In this document: one piece after another, positions 5,239 through 7,145 of the stretch
Layout of the letters: each line of letters starts with the position of its first letter
How positions within the stretch are numbered: position 1 is the first letter of the stretch
Assembly: GCA_964484515.1 (NCBI GenBank)
Contig: CAZAGT010000274.1
Location: forward strand, 1 to 7,145
DNA length: 7,145 bases
Source of the DNA: CAZAGT01 sp964484515
GTDB lineage: Bacteria > Desulfobacterota > DSM-4660 > Desulfatiglandales > HGW-15
Direction: 5' to 3'
Notes under the pieces: generated by a model
Database searches by the model: none
The model's input: only the letters and a program-made list of their open reading frames with translations
Told to the model about the DNA's origin: nothing
Position numbers and translations under genes: made by a program

Positions 5239-7145
5239 TTGGAAGATCTTTTTAGGGAAGAGGATGCCGCGGCGGCCATAGAGGCCTATGCGGACTGCTC
5301 CAGGGAGCTGGCCTTGCGGGTCTACACCTCGCGTCTCATCGGTTCCGAGCAGGACCTGGTGCTTCACGGCGGAGGCAACACCTCGGTCAAGGTGCGCGAA
5401 CAGAATATCGTCGGCGCGGAGCAAGAAGTCCTTTACGTGAAGGGCAGCGGCGCCGATCTGGCGACCATCTCAACGACGGGCTTTGTGGGTCTGGATCTCC
5501 TGCCTCTGCGCGCACTGCGGCGGTTGGAGCGGCTCTCAGACGAGGAACTGGAGAATCAGCTTCGCATCCACAAGATTCGAGCATCGGCGCCCGACCCTTC
5601 CGTCGAAGCCCTCCTGCACGCCTTTTTGCCACACCGCTACGTGGATCATACCCATGCCGATGACATCCTCGTCTTGACCCATCAGCGGAAAGGCCGGGAT
5701 CTTATCCGCGAGGTGCTGGGTCCCAAAGTGGCGGTTCTCTCCTATACGATGTCGGGCTTGTCCTTGGCTAAGGAGGTTCTCGCAGCCCATCAGAAAGAAC
5801 CGGATATCGAAGGGATCGTCATCCTGAATCACGGGATTTTTACCTTCGGCGACTCGGCCAGGGCATCCTATGGACGGATGATCGACTGTGTGAGTCGGGC
5901 GGAAGCCTTCATTCGAGAAGGGACCGGATCGAGCCTTGGGTCTAAGCCCATAAAGGAGATCGGAAGCGATGAAAAACACTCTACCGCTAGGATGCTGCAG
6001 GTGTTGCGTGGCGCCTGCGGCGTTAAGGCCTCCAGCGGAACACCGGGACGTCTGATCGTGGAACTGAGGCAGACGCCGGAAATGGTAGCCGCCTCCCTTT
6101 CAGCGGACGCACCGGAGTTGTGTAGTGCCGGCGTCCTTACTCCCGACCACGCTATCCACGTCAAAGACAAGATGATGTACCTGGAGGCCATTCCGGCGAG
6201 TGACGATGAGTTGAAGGAGATGGTCAGTCGGCGTGTTCAGGCATACATCAGCGACTACCACCAGGCCTTCGACGGCCATGCCCGATCAAAGGGCATGGAC
6301 CCTCAGTCCCTGGATCCTTATCCGCGCCTGTGCCTTGTAGCCGGCTTGGGTTTGGTCGCACTCGGGTTCACTCGCCGAGGCGCGCGCATAGCCGCGGACA
6401 TCGGTGAGCATACGGTCCGCTCAATCCGGCGGGCCCGTGCCCTAGGGGATTACGTCCCGCTCACAACCACGCACGTGTTCGACATGGAATACTGGCCCCT
6501 GCAGCGAAAGAAGCTGGGATCTGAAACCCCCGTGCCTCTGAAGGGGCAAACGGCAGTGATCACGGGTGGCGGGGGTGCTATCGGATGGGGGGTTGCGGAC
6601 CGCTTGCTCGCCGCCGGTGCGGTCGTGGTGATCGCCGATATTGATGAAGAGCGCCTCGACAAAGTCGGGGCGGTCCTGAAGCGCCGCTACGGTGGGGAAC
6701 GGATCGAGTCGATTGTCTTCGATGTCACCGAATACGTGGAGGTCGAACGGGCCTTTGATGAGATCAGCAGTAGGCTGGGCGGTATCGACATCCTTGTCCC
6801 CAACGCGGGTATCGCCTATGTGGCCAGGATCGAAGATTTGCCTCCTGAGAACCTGGCGCAGGTCATCGCCGTCAACCTGGGGGGCACCTACACTGTGATC
6901 AAGGCATCTGTGCCGGTGTTCAGGAGACAAGGGACTGGCGGCAACATCGTGCTGATCAGTTCCAAGAATGTGTTCGATCCGGGCGCGGCCTTCGGGGCCT
7001 ACAGTGCTTCGAAGGCCGGGGCTCATCAGCTTTCACGGATTGCGGCCCTTGAATTGGCGGAACTTGGGGTGCGGGTGAATATGATCAACCCGGATGCCGT
7101 CTTCGGCGATGATGTCTGCGGCTGCGGCGAGTATTCGCTCACGGG
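5239..7145 (+). CDS. Bifunctional class II aldolase / short-chain dehydrogenase (RhaD-like fusion), 3' partial
   Basis: Frame 1 is open from a stop at 5209-5211 to the window edge. TTG 5239 is the only plausible start ahead of the conserved ALRVYTSRLIGS region. Of 635 visible residues, the first part is a zinc-dependent class II aldolase. It has HGGGNTS (43-49) and KGSG (68-71) for phosphate, Glu123 in PSVEALLHAF as catalytic base, and zinc ligands His137 and His139 (DHTHADD) and His198 (LNHG). After a linker comes a Rossmann dehydrogenase with TGGGGAIG (442-449). Asp467 at the end of strand 2 favours NAD. NAG (522-524), Asn546, Ser575 and Tyr588-x3-Lys592 follow. The order matches rhamnulose-1-phosphate aldolase/alcohol dehydrogenase fusions of roughly 680-700 residues, so some 50-60 residues are cut off. 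The likely chemistry is ketose 1-phosphate to DHAP plus an aldehyde, then aldehyde oxidation. The sugar is not known; no rhamnose genes are visible. Confidence 0.9.
   Translation, partial: MEDLFREEDAAAAIEAYADCSRELALRVYTSRLIGSEQDLVLHGGGNTSVKVREQNIVGAEQEVLYVKGSGADLATISTTGFVGLDLLPLRALRRLERLSDEELENQLRIHKIRASAPDPSVEALLHAFLPHRYVDHTHADDILVLTHQRKGRDLIREVLGPKVAVLSYTMSGLSLAKEVLAAHQKEPDIEGIVILNHGIFTFGDSARASYGRMIDCVSRAEAFIREGTGSSLGSKPIKEIGSDEKHSTARMLQVLRGACGVKASSGTPGRLIVELRQTPEMVAASLSADAPELCSAGVLTPDHAIHVKDKMMYLEAIPASDDELKEMVSRRVQAYISDYHQAFDGHARSKGMDPQSLDPYPRLCLVAGLGLVALGFTRRGARIAADIGEHTVRSIRRARALGDYVPLTTTHVFDMEYWPLQRKKLGSETPVPLKGQTAVITGGGGAIGWGVADRLLAAGAVVVIADIDEERLDKVGAVLKRRYGGERIESIVFDVTEYVEVERAFDEISSRLGGIDILVPNAGIAYVARIEDLPPENLAQVIAVNLGGTYTVIKASVPVFRRQGTGGNIVLISSKNVFDPGAAFGAYSASKAGAHQLSRIAALELAELGVRVNMINPDAVFGDDVCGCGEYSLT

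Noticed and set aside
6442..7026. 194-residue minus-strand open frame opposite the dehydrogenase domain
   Set aside because: It is antisense to a segment whose + strand frame holds the complete Rossmann and Tyr-x3-Lys motifs, and its translation resembles no family.

Overview
The window reads as ordinary chromosome from a Gram-negative bacterium of medium-high GC content. A lipoprotein with a clear lipobox and a second exported small protein imply an outer membrane. Metabolic genes have strong Shine-Dalgarno sites, and gene blocks are separated by long intergenic stretches rich in hairpins. The gene mix (plant-type cofactor-independent phosphoglycerate mutase, LsrF-like aldolase, aldolase-dehydrogenase fusion, DUF4136 lipoprotein) and the style of intergenic repeat would suit an environmental lineage such as NC10/Methylomirabilota, Nitrospirota or Desulfobacterota. 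The sequence alone does not decide this. All supported genes lie on the + strand. No tRNA, rRNA, CRISPR array, transposase or phage gene was seen.

Layout. (1) 1-702 is the C-terminal part of a TtcA-like PP-loop protein whose start lies left of the window; it keeps three TtcA-like cysteines but not the His-His/Asp-Asp motif. (2) 703-1134 is non-coding and holds a MITE-like element with imperfect terminal inverted repeats (about 786-997) plus several strong hairpins. (3) 1135-1638 encodes a small exported coiled-coil protein of unknown function. (4) 1739-2278 encodes a DUF4136 lipoprotein behind a good extended -10 promoter. (5) 2279-2656 is non-coding, with a 97-base nested inverted repeat and a foldable leader just ahead of the next gene. 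(6) 2657-4315 is gpmI, of the long plant-like type. (7) 4430-5227 encodes an LsrF/DhnA-family class I aldolase or thiolase. (8) 5239 to the right edge encodes a bifunctional class II aldolase/short-chain dehydrogenase, starting at TTG 11 bases after the previous stop and cut off by the window end.

How the genes may work together (inference). The last two genes look like one operon, possibly read through from gpmI. Class II aldolases of this type usually split a ketose 1-phosphate into DHAP and an aldehyde, and the fused dehydrogenase can oxidise the aldehyde. LsrF-type enzymes also act on a five-carbon phospho-dione or ketose phosphate and release DHAP. DHAP would enter glycolysis, in which GpmI acts. 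The sugar feeding this module is unknown: no kinase, isomerase, transporter or regulator is visible. The most interesting items are the LsrF-like gene outside a visible AI-2 operon and next to an aldolase-dehydrogenase fusion, the altered PP-loop protein, and the two structured intergenic segments around gpmI.
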